Shown piece by piece: positions 31,001 through 43,800 of a stretch of DNA of 64,000 nucleotides (position 1 is its first letter; each line of letters opens with the position of its first letter). The stretch covers positions 19,853,241 through 19,917,240 of the forward strand of contig NC_049990.1 of the NCBI RefSeq assembly GCF_000003815.2. The letters run 5' to 3'. This stretch comes from Branchiostoma floridae (lineage: Eukaryota > Chordata > Leptocardii > Amphioxiformes > Branchiostomatidae). The translations under genes and the position numbers were made by a program. Under the pieces are notes generated by a model. It saw only the letters and a list, made by a program, of their open reading frames with translations. It made no database searches and had not been told where the DNA came from.

Positions 31001-32010
31001 GCTGCCTTAGTGAAGTCATCACCGTCTCTTGACTGTATCCCTCTCTTCAGGTAGACATCACTTAATTTCAGTAGTGGCTCCGCCTCTTCGCTTGACTCTG
31101 TGTGATCATACAAAAAACATCATATAATCTATATTAATAAGACTTCTTCTCGGCAACCGCACAAAAATTCTCTTCATGGACATATTTGTGTCGTCATGGA
31201 TAGAATATGTAGTGATCAGACGAATACATGCAAATTCAAGTAGATAAGCATTTAGTCACCTTTCCCATGAACAGACTTGAGCGCAGCTACAAAGTTATGT
31301 TCTGCCATCTCCATGTCTCCTGCCTGCAGGGACCTGCAGCCCTCCTGCAGGTATTCTGTTATGCCCATGTCCCTTATCTTCAGGGCCCTGCAGCCCTCCT
31401 GCAGCTGTTCTGACGCGTCCAGGTCTTCTGTCTGCAGGTCCTTGCAGCCCTCTTGCAGCTGTTCTGTCGTGTCTAGCTCCCCTGTCTGCAGTGCCCTGCA
31501 GCCCTCCGGCAACTGTTCTGACGCGTCCAGGTCTTCTGTCTGCAGGTCCTTGCAGCCCTCATGCAGCTGTTCTGACGCGTCCAGGTCTTCTGTCTGCAGG
31601 TCCTTGCAGCCCTCATGCAGCTGTTCTGACGCGTCCAGGTCTTCTGTCTGCAGGTCCTTGCAGCCCTCATGCAGCTGTTCTGACGCGTCCAGGTCTTCTG
31701 TCTGCAGGTCCTTGCAGCCTTCCTGCAGCTGTTCTGCTGTGTCGACGTCCCCTGTCTGCAAGGCCCTGTAGCCCTTCTGCAGCTGTTCTGACACGTCCAG
31801 ATCTTCTGTCTGCAGGTCCTTGCAGCCTTCCTGCAGCTGTTCTTCCGTGTTTATGTCTCCTGTCTGCGGGGCCCTGTAGCTCTCTTGCAGCTGTTCTGCC
31901 GTGTTGAGGTCCCCTGTCTGCAGGGTCCTGTAGCTCTCCTGCAACTGTTCTGCCGTGTTTATGCCCCCTGTCTGCAGGGCTCTGCAGCCTTCCTGTAGCT
32001 GTTCTGCCAT
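28015..32010 (-). pseudogene. gene B: 18-aa-repeat / nucleotidyltransferase / TPR protein, disrupted
   Basis: Exon 1 (32010-31260) encodes 14 clean 18-aa repeats (for example SEQLHEGCKDLQTEDLDA, four times in a row) ending in ALKSVHGKG; donor GGGAAAG|GTGAC. The intron is 162 nt and exon 2 starts at 31097 (acceptor CACACAG). Exon 2 carries the nucleotidyltransferase-like domain and about ten 44-aa TPRs. A ~130-bp insertion at 30420-30553 interrupts the domain right after SDLEFAIL and introduces stops. The 3' end is also altered: the last TPR runs into LAWFFIIFH and stops at 28015, where gene C's 3' flank sequence (CACAATCAGT) appears, implying a deletion. Exon 1 and the TPR part remain open. 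Confidence 0.75.
30420..30553 (+). mobile_element. short LINE/SINE 3'-end fragment inserted in gene B
   Basis: Sequence absent from genes A and C, bounded by ATTAAA on both sides (a 6-bp target duplication), with a tail of AATAAATAAACTTC. It looks like the 3' end of a non-LTR element. It splits the nucleotidyltransferase motif of gene B. Confidence 0.65.
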
Positions 32011-32506
32011 GTTCCGTTCCCGTTCGTTGTTGTTACTGTAAGGCTATAATTCAAATGGAAAGTTAAGACAAGAACTGGTGTGAACTTATGGCCACTGAAG
32101 ACTGAATCAATATTCCACAGAACAAAAGCGTCTGTCAATTGTTTGCAGAGTGACCCTTCTCTTGTGGCGAGCTTCTCCAATCAACGCTTTAACTTCGGTT
32201 TCTTCGAAGTATCGCTACATAAAAAAGAAATAATTAATTACATGTATTATACTTAACGTTGGAGTATAACATACGCGCGTATGAATATAGCTCAATGTGC
32301 CAATGTTGTATCTTAATCGATCAGTTGCTAATGGCTCCTTCTCCAGGGCGTTGCCAAAAGCGGATTCTACATGCACGTCGGTATGAACCACCGATTACCT
32401 GGAGTTGAAGAAACACGTATAATATATTATATGGTGTGTTTGTTTTAAACCAAGTCAACCGTGAGTCATACACACAGTCTCACACGCAACTCCTCAAACC
32501 CAACGT

Positions 32507-32563
32507 CACGTGGTGAAAACACACCGACCTGTCATGGAATTCCCCTGTCCGGGAATGACGTGG
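32507..32563. promoter_or_regulatory. E-box / kappa-B / TGACGTGG composite, unit 2
   Basis: CACGTG (32507-32512), GGAATTCCCC (32536-32545) and TGACGTGG (32556-32563), same order as unit 1 with one extra base between the last two sites. About 500 nt upstream of the gene B ATG. Confidence 0.5.
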
Positions 32564-33785
32564 CAGTTTCAGACTTGTGACTAGACTATATAGGTTAGCA
32601 TGAATGATGATAAAACAAAATAATTACAAAAAACAACTTGCGACATAAGAATACAAAATTGGGGCCAGTTGTCGTGTCAGTCTGCCCTCATAACAGGGAA
32701 TGTACCATCAGTCGTACCTGCGACCAAGGGTTTGGAACCTCCTTGCCTTGATATAACGTTACCCCCCTCCCAACAAACGTACACATACACACACATGCCG
32801 ATGTAATACAAACGAACACCTGTTCAGCAGTCTTCAAACAAAAGCCTTCACATTCAGTATTAAACGTACTGTTGTAAACAGACACTGTGACATTTTCTCA
32901 ATGACAATAGTAGGGTTGGAGACAACAGTTCAAATACTGCGTTCATGTTGAATAGATCGTCAAGGTACGACGTCACTCCCACATACCTGTTCAATTTGTT
33001 AGGTCTCTGCTCTCCCCAGTACTGTCAAACATGAGGAATTGTGGCCTGCTTATTTCAAAATCCGTCCTAAGTCTTCGAATTATGTGGTAAAAATTATCAT
33101 TGAGCATCGAAAACACTGTCAGGTAAAAAAGCGGAAGTCACCTAAGGTGTGGCCGTACCTGTTTGTACCGCGAGGGTTTAACAGGGGAACTTCGGTATCA
33201 ATACAAAGGCGACGAAATGGACTATCACACTGTGTAACGGGTCTAGGTGCAATGTAAAAAAGGCCAAGCGCAAATGTACTGAAGAAAAATCCCTATTGTT
33301 TTTAAAGCCATTGAACCCAGTGTCATTTTGCAAACACGAAATGCCTAGGTGGCTGTGCTGGAAAACCCCTGTAGATAAACATTACGAAGGTCAAAGGTCT
33401 TTTAGTTGTACCGCAGCAGGCAGTTGTTTACACTTATGTAGCTGAACGGTGAAGCGGCTTGCGTTGTATCTTAAAACAACACACTTTACTGTTGAAGACA
33501 GAAGCATGGATGTTCGATGCTTGTCCCTTCGACTGTACACTATTCTTAGTAGAAACTATATCTTCCGCTTCGTCACAGCCCATCATATGATAGCGTCAAT
33601 GGCGTTTCACAGCCATATCATGTGGACCTTCGACTATCAGGTTTTTGTAAAGCTTGACCTTGGTCTGTCTCTGTTCAAACTAACATCCATGACAAAAGAG
33701 CCAATCCTCTCGCAACGTGCCTTGCACGATTTTCTCTACAGTACTATAAAAGTAGAAACGTTTCGTTGGTTTTGATTTTGCGGTT
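32564..33785. other. intergenic DNA between genes B and X2
   Basis: No supportable gene. Homologous in order to the 19270-20350 interval of unit 1 but without the AC-tailed repeat pair. Confidence 0.5.
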
Positions 33786-33787
33786 AA

Positions 33788-34200
33788 GAGATAGAGATAG
33801 CTTTATTGCACAACAATTGTACGGGGTACAAAGTATGACATCTACATAATTACACTTCTATAACTAAACGCTTATCTAACTAATACAGAAGTTGTAGTAT
33901 GGAATAAGTTTCTTATAAATCATTGGAGGCTTTTACAATCATTGGAGGGATTTCTAATGTCTAAAACTTCTTTGATGTATTTTCCTATATCTGTCATGCA
34001 GGGATTGTCACATGTCATGATGTATTTGAATTTGCACTTCAGGTCCATTGAGATAAATCCTTGTGTATAAGATGACAGCCTTGTGTATAGAGAATATCAG
34101 AATATTTGGGACAGACAACCATAAAGTGATATTCGTCTTCAAATAGCTCTGGACAGAATGAAAATGGAGTAATTGCGGTAGTTTAAATTTCGAAGTTAAA
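33788..34200 (-). mobile_element. 3' fragment of a non-LTR retrotransposon
   Basis: Minus-strand translation shows CPELFEDEYHFMVVCPKYSDI, the Cys/His-containing C-terminal pattern of LINE ORF2 proteins, followed by degenerate sequence and a 3' end reading TTGTGCAATAAAGCTATCTC. Truncated; absent from units 1 and 3 at this place. Confidence 0.65.
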
Positions 34201-34788
34201 ACAAGGGGGGCGGAGCTGAGGCAGACAGAAGACAGAAAAAAAGTTCGTGGTGTTTTAAGTTCGAACAAATTGCCGCGAATATACTACTACTATTACTAGT
34301 GATGTTATACCCCTTTACATGAAATGTTGAGTAATATCATTGCTGGGAGAAAGCATCCATGGGGATTCCTCACTGTTATCCTAAAGAGAGTTCACCAACA
34401 TTATGGCCAAGAATACTGAATAATGCACTTAATGTTTGCGATACATATTCGAAACCGAACTTTCTCAGTTGATCCACCGTATTATAACGTTAGCGTTCCA
34501 GAACATCGGAAGTCACGTGAACCTCACAATCGGTTGTTCCAGGTAGTTACTGCTTTGTTGTTTTATCAGTGACAATCGGTCAGCGAGAGAAACAGGGCGC
34601 GTTTCTTTTTGGGCGAGACCACAGACGGAAATCAGTGTTTCTTGTTATATCTTGAGCGATATTCTGGTTGAGATTGTCAGCGAAGACGTAGAGATTCTGA
34701 AAGGAGCACAAGATTATTTTACTGTGTTAATCAAGACGACAGAGTCTTGAACTAAACGTTTGTGTATCGAAGTACCGTAAGTGGAAAG

Positions 34789-37700
34789 ATGCAGACCGCT
34801 AGAGTGGCGCTAGGCGTCGCCTTGCGGGTCTGTCCCAGAACTGCAGTATCCACATAAACAACACCAGCCGCAGGTAAGGAATGATAAATGTGGTCTGTGG
34901 TTCCAATATTTGTTCTTCCGATCCTTGTGTAGATTTGTACGGCATGCTTCATGATAACACAGCATATGATTCCACAGGGACGCTGTCAGTGTTAGTAAAT
35001 AGTTCAACTTTATACTCGTACTTCTGAAGAAAAAGGTTTTGTCTTCAATTACGATGCTAACATACGGTCGGTAAATAGGGATTCTTTTTTTCTGTCCTAA
35101 GATTTCAGTCGAGGTGATTTAACAGATACAGATTAATAACATAAAGCTACTACGTGAATTATTTAAATCATAGTGTAATCATACCGATGTACTAGTAGGA
35201 TTGTACAATGAAAAGAAATAAATAGAACAAAAATGTACATTGCATTACAATATTTACTACACACTCTTGCATCAGTTGTTAAAAGGTTTAATTTTAATTT
35301 CGTCACTTCGATAGCAGGTCAGTCTATTATGTCATGGTTATCTTGTTCACTGCAGATCAAGCTGGAACAAAAAAATATTGTAGGTCATATTTTCTTACTT
35401 AATTTTAAAGCTAATGATGTGATGAATTGTAGAGAGAATAGCCGGGACCGATGCCCCTTGACGTTTATCTTTGTTTTCATTTCTTCTCGACGGATTCTAT
35501 CATTTTGCCACCCAGGTATCGTGCTTGTGCACACTTCACCGCCGCACCCAAGCGGTTCCCAGCAGAACTGCCTCCGTCCGGACATGCCGTACAAGACCGG
35601 CCATGCGGACTGGAGCGGTCTGGACCTGGGGCTCTTCATCGTGGCGGGTGTCCTTAATTGTCACTGCCGGGCTGTATGAGGTGACATTTTTCATACTTTT
35701 TACCTTATCACAAATTATTACGATTTAAAGTATGGTCTATTTATTTCGAAACGGATGAAAATTGACGACATTCATATATTCCTAACGGTATGTTTTATCT
35801 TGCTGTAGTCAAAAGTCAAATTTTGTTCAAAAGTTGATCCATAGATCTAGGAATATGTATCTTTCTTTCAGTACCTGACACATTTGTTTTGTTATATTCA
35901 GCAGCACAAAAGAGCCCAGGACGCGCACACTTCGTCCGAGGTACCACCTGTCCAAGGTGTTCAGCACGTCCCGTCATTCAACACGGGCCTGGACCTGGTA
36001 CCGCTGGCGCCGCAGACCCCGGCCTGGGTGCTGTGCAGGAGCGCCGCCTTTCCTCTCGGGAAGAACGACAGGGTCGACAGGAAAGTAGCCGTGATCGAGG
36101 CTAGTAGAGGTGACAAGAAAGACCAGCAAGTCTTCGCCCAGTTTGGCATGTCTGCTGAACGAGGAGACAACCCCCACCGAGGAGTCCTACAAGTATCCAC
36201 GGGATGTCTCGGACGAGACGCCGACGGCTGTCGGTCCCGTGAAGATGCGCGACAAGGAGCTGTCCACTGCGGAAGACGTCCGTACAGCTTCCACTGAGAG
36301 CAAGAAGACTTCTGGAGACGATGCAGTAGATGAGGATGCTGTGAACAAGAGAGGCGGGGGATCAAGTGTTGGTGAGGCCAAAACGAATTCTTACTACGCT
36401 GTATTTATTTGTCCATTTTGCTTAGTTTTGAGACTGACACATCAGTTAACAAGGTACGCGGTAACGGTTCGAAATATCAGACAGAGTGATTTGTAAAACC
36501 AAGATACTTGAATTTTGCCCGAAGCATTGTTGAGAATGACAACTTTGAGGGAAGAACAAACTTTTGACTACCGAAATCTAGGTGCATAATGCTAAAGTGG
36601 GCAGAGATGTAGTTAAATGTTTCTTGATGATTTTTGAGCTTGAACAAAAAGTGTTTGTTTGTTTGTTTGTTTCTCTAAGTACCGAAACTTTGTCGTCATG
36701 ACTGTTTTCTGCACTGGCTGGCTAGCAAGTTGGTACGTCTCCAACTTAGTTGATATTTTTTTTCTAGGCACACCAGAGTTCTTGCCACACACAAAGAAAA
36801 TGGCAAACTACAACGAAACAGCCGTGTCGTCTGAAAATGACGTCACTGTGTGTGATGATGACCAGGGGCCGGCCAAAGAGCTGCTGACGTCCAACTCTGA
36901 CATCGGCCACCAGAAGTCACCTTCCGCGTGTCCTCTTGGACGGGGCCAAGTCTCCGAGGGGAACGCCGGAAAGGAGAACGATTTCTCTGGGGATGACGAC
37001 AATTCTGACGTCACCAATGATGTCATGAACACCTGCGATCTGCCAGGTCCCGGTAACGGAGAAAACGCGGGAAATGACGTCATCAACACCTGCAGTCTGC
37101 CAGATCCCGCTGACGGAGAAAACGCGGGAAATGACGTCATCAGCAGGTCGGGAGAGACAAGTCCTCGGCGCGCTGACTTCACAGAGGCAGAAGTCATCAC
37201 AGTCACGGCATGTCCCGTTCGGCACGAGCTTAGCGCTGCTACACGAGAGGTGATCGGATCCACGCCACACGTCACAGACAAGACTGACACTGAGATCAGC
37301 TCGGAACAGTTCCTGTCCGACGGAGATTTGTGAGTCTAAGTATATTTCATTACAAATACAATGGTAGGTAGTAGAGCATATGACAGGAGTGAAATCCTAT
37401 TTTTAACTTGTTTCTTTACGTATTTTAATATTTTGTCCGTATTTGATCACGTGTTCTGTATTTTCATGCCTTTGTTTTCTGATGATTATAACTTAAAGTT
37501 CGTCAGAAAAGTAATCGGTTAAATGTAGCAAATCACAACAGCAAGAGTGGTATAAATTTGGCCAAGTCTTATCTCGGTATCGCTAAGTATAAACGAAAAC
37601 CCTAGCTAGAGTTTTTTCACCTTTTTTTCTACTTGGTAAAATAAGATAAAACTAGAAAGCTTGGGAGCAAATACAGCATATTGCAATCCATCTTCATACC

Positions 37701-39417
37701 TATGCCCCCTTACAAGAATGGACTCTTCCAGACACCCCTATCTATGCAAAATGGACTGGTCTATGTGGCCCATTTTCCATTTATAGTGCTAAAGCTACCC
37801 CAATACCAAATTCCAGATCAGTTGGCTTTTCATGACACAGGAAGCAAAAATATACATTTTTGGTCAAAAATGGCCAAAAATCCCAACTTCAACCATTTTG
37901 ATGTACACCATAGGTGTAAATAGAGCCCTTTGGTCACATACCGTAGGCACCTTCATACCAAATTTCAGACCATTTGGTTTTCATACATGTCACAGGAGCC
38001 AAAACTTAACATTTTTAGTATAAAAATAGCAAAAAAATCCCAAAATTCAACAATTTAAAGTAATGTTTGCCCAAAGTGAAAACGAAGTACTGTGGGCACT
38101 TGCCAGACACACCTTCATGACGAATTTCAGGTCATTAGGTTTCCATACAAGGGCGTAGGAGCCAAAAATGTACATTTTTTAGTCAAAAATGGCCAAAACC
38201 CCCAAAATAACTAATTTTCTCATTTTCTAAGTGATCTATGAAGATTGTGTTGATAGAGCTCTGTGCTCATATGTCCCATGCACCTATGTACCAAATTGAA
38301 GGTCATTTGGTTTCCATACAAGGGCATAGGAGTAAAAAATATACATTTTTAGTCAAAATTGGCCAAACCCCCCCAAAATAACTAATTTTTGAAGTGACCT
38401 ATGAAGAAAGAGTTGACAACGTCCTGTGCTCATATGTCCAGTGCACCTCTGTACCAAATTTCAGGTCATTAGGTTGTAATACCAGGGCACAGGGGACCAA
38501 TATATATATATATATTTGGTCTAAAAATGACCAAAAACCCTAAATATCATAATTTCTAAGGCCTCTATCAATAAAGTGGGAAAAAAAACACCTGGGGGTA
38601 TTTGCTATTTCTACCACACTGCCAAATTTCAGCTCATTTGGTCCAAAATGAAAAAAGTTGAATCCATTTGAAGAATTTGACAGGAGGAGAAGAAGAGACC
38701 AAGGAAAATCAATATATTGCAAATCCATATTGTAGTATGGATTGCAATATAATAATTTTGTAAATTCAACTACAGTTTAGGAGATAATCCTTATATATTA
38801 CTCTGTACAGATTGGCAAATGCATCAAATAATGTTTAGATCTCAGAACCAATGGCGTAAAGAGTACGTCAAACTCAACATATTAATTTACTCATATTTTG
38901 TTTATCTATCTGCATTTACGTTCAACTTGGTTAATTCATTTATATCCACTTGTTTTTTTTTTCTTTGTCTTGGTATGTTTAGTTGTGGTAGGCCTTAATT
39001 GCAAAAGTTGCTTTACTTTTGTTGTTTTCATAAATATTGTCTTGTAACTTTCCAGTGACTACGAGAGCGGCCACCTGTCCCAGCACGTACCCGTGAGTCC
39101 CCGGCTGCTGAGGAAGCTGAGATGTGCCGTCCTCTACGCTGATTGGCGGGAAGACAGCCAGTTCTGCTACCCAGATGACGTCACGACCAATAAGAAGGTT
39201 CGCTGTTCCTGGTTCGGACAGGATAATGACGACGACCTTGATGACGTCACTGAGGTGAAGGTCTACTGCGCGGTTCTTGGGGGTGTGGAGAGAAGAGTGC
39301 GGGTTGGTGGAGAATTACGTGACCAGCACGACAGGTGGTGATGACGACATGGAGTCATACTACCCTGGACACGGGCACAGGAACGGCATCCCGTCTGGGA
39401 CCGAGAACTGGGTCTAA
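34789..39417 (+). pseudogene. gene X2, decayed copy of X
   Basis: Exons corresponding to X1: 34789-34873, 35516-35680, 35905-36353, 36768-37329, 39056-39417. Lesions: an in-frame TAA in exon 1 (after VSTxx), a 4-nt AATT insertion in exon 2 near 35656, a frame change in exon 3 near 36150 and a GC instead of GT at its donor (36354), and a 2-nt loss in exon 5 near 39288. Exon 4 is intact and longer than in X1, with an extra copy of the NGENAGNDVIN unit. AATAAA at 39444-39449 follows. The last intron holds a 1.1-kb transposon. Confidence 0.72.
37676..38752. mobile_element. 1.1-kb inverted-repeat element in the last X2 intron
   Basis: The left end has TATTGCAATCCATCTTCATAC and the right end GTAGTATGGATTGCAATATA, inverted copies of about 13-17 bp. 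The interior is a set of diverged ~180-bp tandem units (CCATACAAGGGCxTAGGAG, TACATTTTTxAGTCAAAA, GGTCATTxGGTT). X1 lacks it at the matching place. Non-autonomous DNA element or satellite-carrying MITE. A related stretch occurs at 25741-25810. Confidence 0.65.
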
Positions 39418-39449
39418 GACGTTTTTAAATCCCCTACATGCCAAATAAA

Positions 39450-40690
39450 CAAATTCAGAATATTCAGTATTCTTTCCAGTCCATTTAGTTTACTACACGA
39501 CAACTCAAAGAAACAGAAACAAGACTGTATATCTTCTCACTATTTAATATAACATGAAATCACAGCATCGCTTGGTCATAATACAAAGGGGTTATTGATT
39601 CTAACAATAAACTATTTTAATACTTCTCAAAATTAGATCATATATATACTATATACATAAGACATTCCTGCGCCTTAATCGTAAAGAGATATCATTTTCC
39701 AGCCTTAAAAACATAACCATCATGATAGTGCAATGTATCTGTCAACCATGCACTTAACATTTCAAAACAAAAATACAGAACTTATCAAGTCATATTATTT
39801 TGTAGCAGCTTAAATATCATATACTTAAATGTCATGAACTTAAATATCATATACCTAATTTATAAGATGACGGTATTGCAAATTCTTGCCCAAGGGCTAA
39901 TTTCAGTGCAATGCAATATGTCACGTGTCTACTCTAGTCTGAAAGCTAACTCTGGATGAAGGCAGGTTTAACCTGTTCTATTAAATGCGGGGGGTTCGTG
40001 ATGTTAGGAGGAGTGCTTACTATAAAGATTCTAAGAGCTCTTCTTTTCGTAAACTTAAAAGGAAAGGAATCGTAATAAAATGTGCTTTATCTTTCACGAT
40101 GATTGACGTGCAGTATTTTTTCTTGCGCACACAAGTAACTTCTTGATAAGATAATCATACAAAGGTAATTTTACTACTAGTATACGGTGTCTGTTTAGTA
40201 GCATAAATTATATGAAATATAGAAACAGACATGCAACGACTTTTACAAAACCATAAAACACCTTTTACAAAATAAGTGTGAACTCAGCCCAAGCTGCTCA
40301 CAGTGATCGAAGAGAGGCTGGCGAACGAAGCAGCCCGCTGCTAGACTAGGACATTGAGCGATAAGATATGATGATGATGACAGAAACAAAGGAAATTGAC
40401 AAGAGGACAACTACACAATAAACGGCGTTTGGAATTCATTGGCACAAAGTTTCATTGTTGCAAGAAAGATTAATTCGGTGCTCAGTAGATAGGATGTCAT
40501 CAGACATGTTTATCATTCACAATCAGTAAAAAAATGATTTGAGAACAACTTGTGTCACCCTTGACAAGACATGCATACTTCAAACTTAAATCAGTATAAT
40601 GCTATTAATAATTATACAACCTTTGGGACTGACATGATGTTGTGATTCATGAATACCGGGACGAGTTTATTTCAAATCAAACAACAAAGT
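39450..40690. other. intergenic DNA between X2 and gene C
   Basis: AT-rich, no gene. Corresponds to 24758-28010 in unit 1 (minus its insertion) and to 62700-63960 in unit 3, including the GATAAGATATGATGATGATGAC stretch. Confidence 0.55.
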
Positions 40691-40699
40691 CGTCGTACT

Positions 40700-40885
40700 T
40701 TTTGATAATCTTCTTCATCTTTGTCAATATAGGAAAATAAATGTCGACTTTCCTGTCATCATCAACATTTCTCCAAGCGATTTCCAAAGTTTTGCAGTAA
40801 GCAGATAATGTACAGGTGCCCGGTGTTCGCATCATAGACACTCCCGCTGCATGTGTTGCGACTGTTCGTGATAGCTGGCGGCCTT
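40700..40885 (-). pseudogene. TPR remnant downstream of the gene C stop
   Basis: The minus-strand translation beyond the TAA at 40886 still reads as TPR (KAASYHEQS, then WRNVDDDRKVDIYF in another frame). The array therefore once continued further; the present stop sits in the hinge GDH*KAAS of repeat 15. Confidence 0.65.
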
Positions 40886-43800
40886 TTAATGATCACCAAG
40901 AAGCCTCCAAGCGATACGCAAGTTGTTTAGTGACGAGGCGATATCAGGATGTGCATTGTTCTCGCCATAGACGCTCCGCATCATCTGTAGTGACTGTTTG
41001 TAATAGCTGGCGGCCTTTTTGTGATCGCCAAGATTCATCCAGGCGTTACCCAAGTTACCTAGTGACCTAGCGATATCGGGATGTGCCTTGTCCTCACCAT
41101 AGATGATCCACCTCATCTGAAGTGACTGTTCGTGATAGCTGAGGACCTTTTTGTAATCACCAAGGTCTCCCCAGGCGTTCCCCAAGTTGTTTAGTGACGA
41201 GGCGATGTCAGGATGTGCTGTGTTCTCACCATGGATACTCCGTATCATCTGTAGTGACTGTGCGTGATAGCTGACGGCCTTTTTGTGATCACCAAGGTTC
41301 CTCCAGGCGTTACCCAACTTGTTTAGTGACGAGGCGATATCAGGATGCGCAGTGTTCTCACCGTAGATAGTCCGCTCCATCTGTAGTGACTGTTCGTGAT
41401 AGCTGACAGCATTTTTGTAATCACCAAGGCTCCTCCAGACGAGCCCCAAGTTGTTTAGTGACGAGGCGATATCAGGATGTGCAGTGTTCTCACCATAGAT
41501 AATCCACCTCATCTGTAGTGACTGTTCGTGATACCTGACGGCCTTTTTGTAATCACCGAGGCGCATCCAGGTGAGCCCCAAGTTGTTTAGTGACCAGGCG
41601 ATATCAGGATGTGCAGTGTTCTCACCATGAATAACCCGCCTCATCTGTAGTGACTGTTCGTGATAGCTGACGGCCTTTTTGTAATCACCAAGGTTACGCC
41701 AGGCGATACCCAAGCTGTCTAGTGACGAGGCGATATCAGGATGTGCAGTGTTCTCACCATATATAGTCCGGTCCATCTGTAGTGACTGTTCGTGATAGCT
41801 GACGGCCTTTTTATGTTCACCAAGGTCATCCCAGGCGTTACCCAAGTTGTTTAGTGACGAGGCAATATCAGGGTGTGCATTGTCCTCACCATAGATAGTC
41901 CGATTCATCTGTAGTGTCTGTTCTTGATAGCTGACGGCCTTTTTGTGATCACCAAGGCACATCCAGGCGCTACCCAAGTTGTTTAGTGACGAGGCGATAT
42001 CAGGATGTGCCTTGTCCTCACCATAGATGATCCACCTCATCTGAAGTGACTGTTCGTGATAGCTGACGGCCTTTTTATGTTCACCAAGGTCAGTCCAGGC
42101 GTTACCCAAGTTGTTTAGTGACGTGGCGATATCAGGATGTGCAGTGTTCTCACCATGAGTAATCCGCATCATCTGTAGTGACTGTTCGTGATAGCTGACG
42201 GCCTTTTTGTGATCACCAAGGTCCCCCCAGGCGTTACCCAAGTTGTTTAGTGACGAGGCGATATCAGGATGTGCAGTGTTCTCCCCATAGATAATCCGCT
42301 CCATCTGTAGTGACTGTTCGTGATAGCTGACGGCCTTTTTGTAATCACCAAGGTCCCTCCAGGCGCTACTCAAGTTGCCTAGTGACGAGGCGATATGAGG
42401 ATGTGCAGTGTTCTCACCATAGATAGTCCGCGTCATCTGTAGTGACTGTTCGTGATAGCTGATGGCCTTTCTGTGATCACCAAGGTCCATCCAGGCTACA
42501 CCCAAGTTGTTTAGTGACTTGGCGATATCGGGATGTACAGTGTTCTCACTATAGATAGTCCGCTTCATCTGTAGTGACTGTTCGTGATAGCTGACGGACA
42601 TTTTGTGATCACCAAGGTTCCTCCAGGCAACCCCCAAGTTGTTTAGTGACGTGGCGATATCAGGATGTGCAGTGTTTTCGCCATAGATAGTCCGCATTAT
42701 CTGTAGTGATTGTTCGTAATAGAAGATTGCTTTTTTGTAATCCCCAATATTCTGACATGCTGTACCTAACTCGAGAAGTGTTTGGACAATGTCAGAATTC
42801 ATGGAAGCTTCACCAAATCGGATTCGATAGTTCTCCAGAAGTTCTTCCAAACATGCCTTTGAATTCAGGTAATCACACAAACTAACATATACCTGTGATT
42901 TTAGTTGCAAAGAATTGTCAAACAGTCTTAAAGGCTCTCCTGGCGACTCGATAAACTTTGAGACAAAGCGCTTTAAAGGTTTTGCTGTGTAATAGTACCT
43001 GATGAGTTGTTTTGCATTAGAGATGTAAAACACCTTCCTTAATGTTTCCCCAAAATCTGTTTTTGTCGGCATGGACGACAATGCTGACATATTTTCCACT
43101 TGGCCTTGATTGTTCATGTATGTCCGCAGCCTCAGTTCTGCTGAGATGCTGACCATCACCAACAAGTGATGCGCGTTCTCTTTGTTAACGACTCCATTTT
43201 TGTGCATCTTTGCAATGGTCTCCCAAATTGTCGTCGGCTGTATTTCGTGATGCAGTGCCAAACATGTAACAGCAATGCTTGAAAATCGATAGATTTCTTT
43301 CTTAACATTTAGTAGACTGTCACTCAGGACTTGTCTTTCAAACGTTGGGGAATTCTCTGTCATTATGGAATTTGCGAGTAAGGAGGGGATTTGTCTACTG
43401 TCTTCACGCAGTAGCTTAGTCCATAGAGCCATATATCCATCAATCAACTCTTGCTCTCCTGCGATTAAAGAAACATTCCCTAATACACTTGCAAGATGGT
43501 AGCCTTTCTTCAAATAGGACGTTACATTGACTTCCAGAAGTTGTACCATGTTGCTGGGTGTGCAGATAAGTTCGCACATTTTACCCCTGCCTAACGGAGT
43601 CTTGCATGCTTGTGGCATGGCTCCATCGAACGAAAACCCGCGCGGTGTTACAGAGTCATAGTACCAGTTGTCTAGTGGATCGTCTGAGTGGAAATCATTG
43701 AGAGACTTAATCCCCATGGCAGGAAGAATAGTTTCTCCCAGATTGATTACTTTGAGATGCAGGTAGTGAGTGAGGTTGCGGAAGTAGGTGACATTATTTA

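Noticed and set aside
34008-34268. 86-aa minus-strand ORF as a gene
   Set aside because: Overlaps a truncated LINE tail whose recognisable Cys/His motif is in a different frame.
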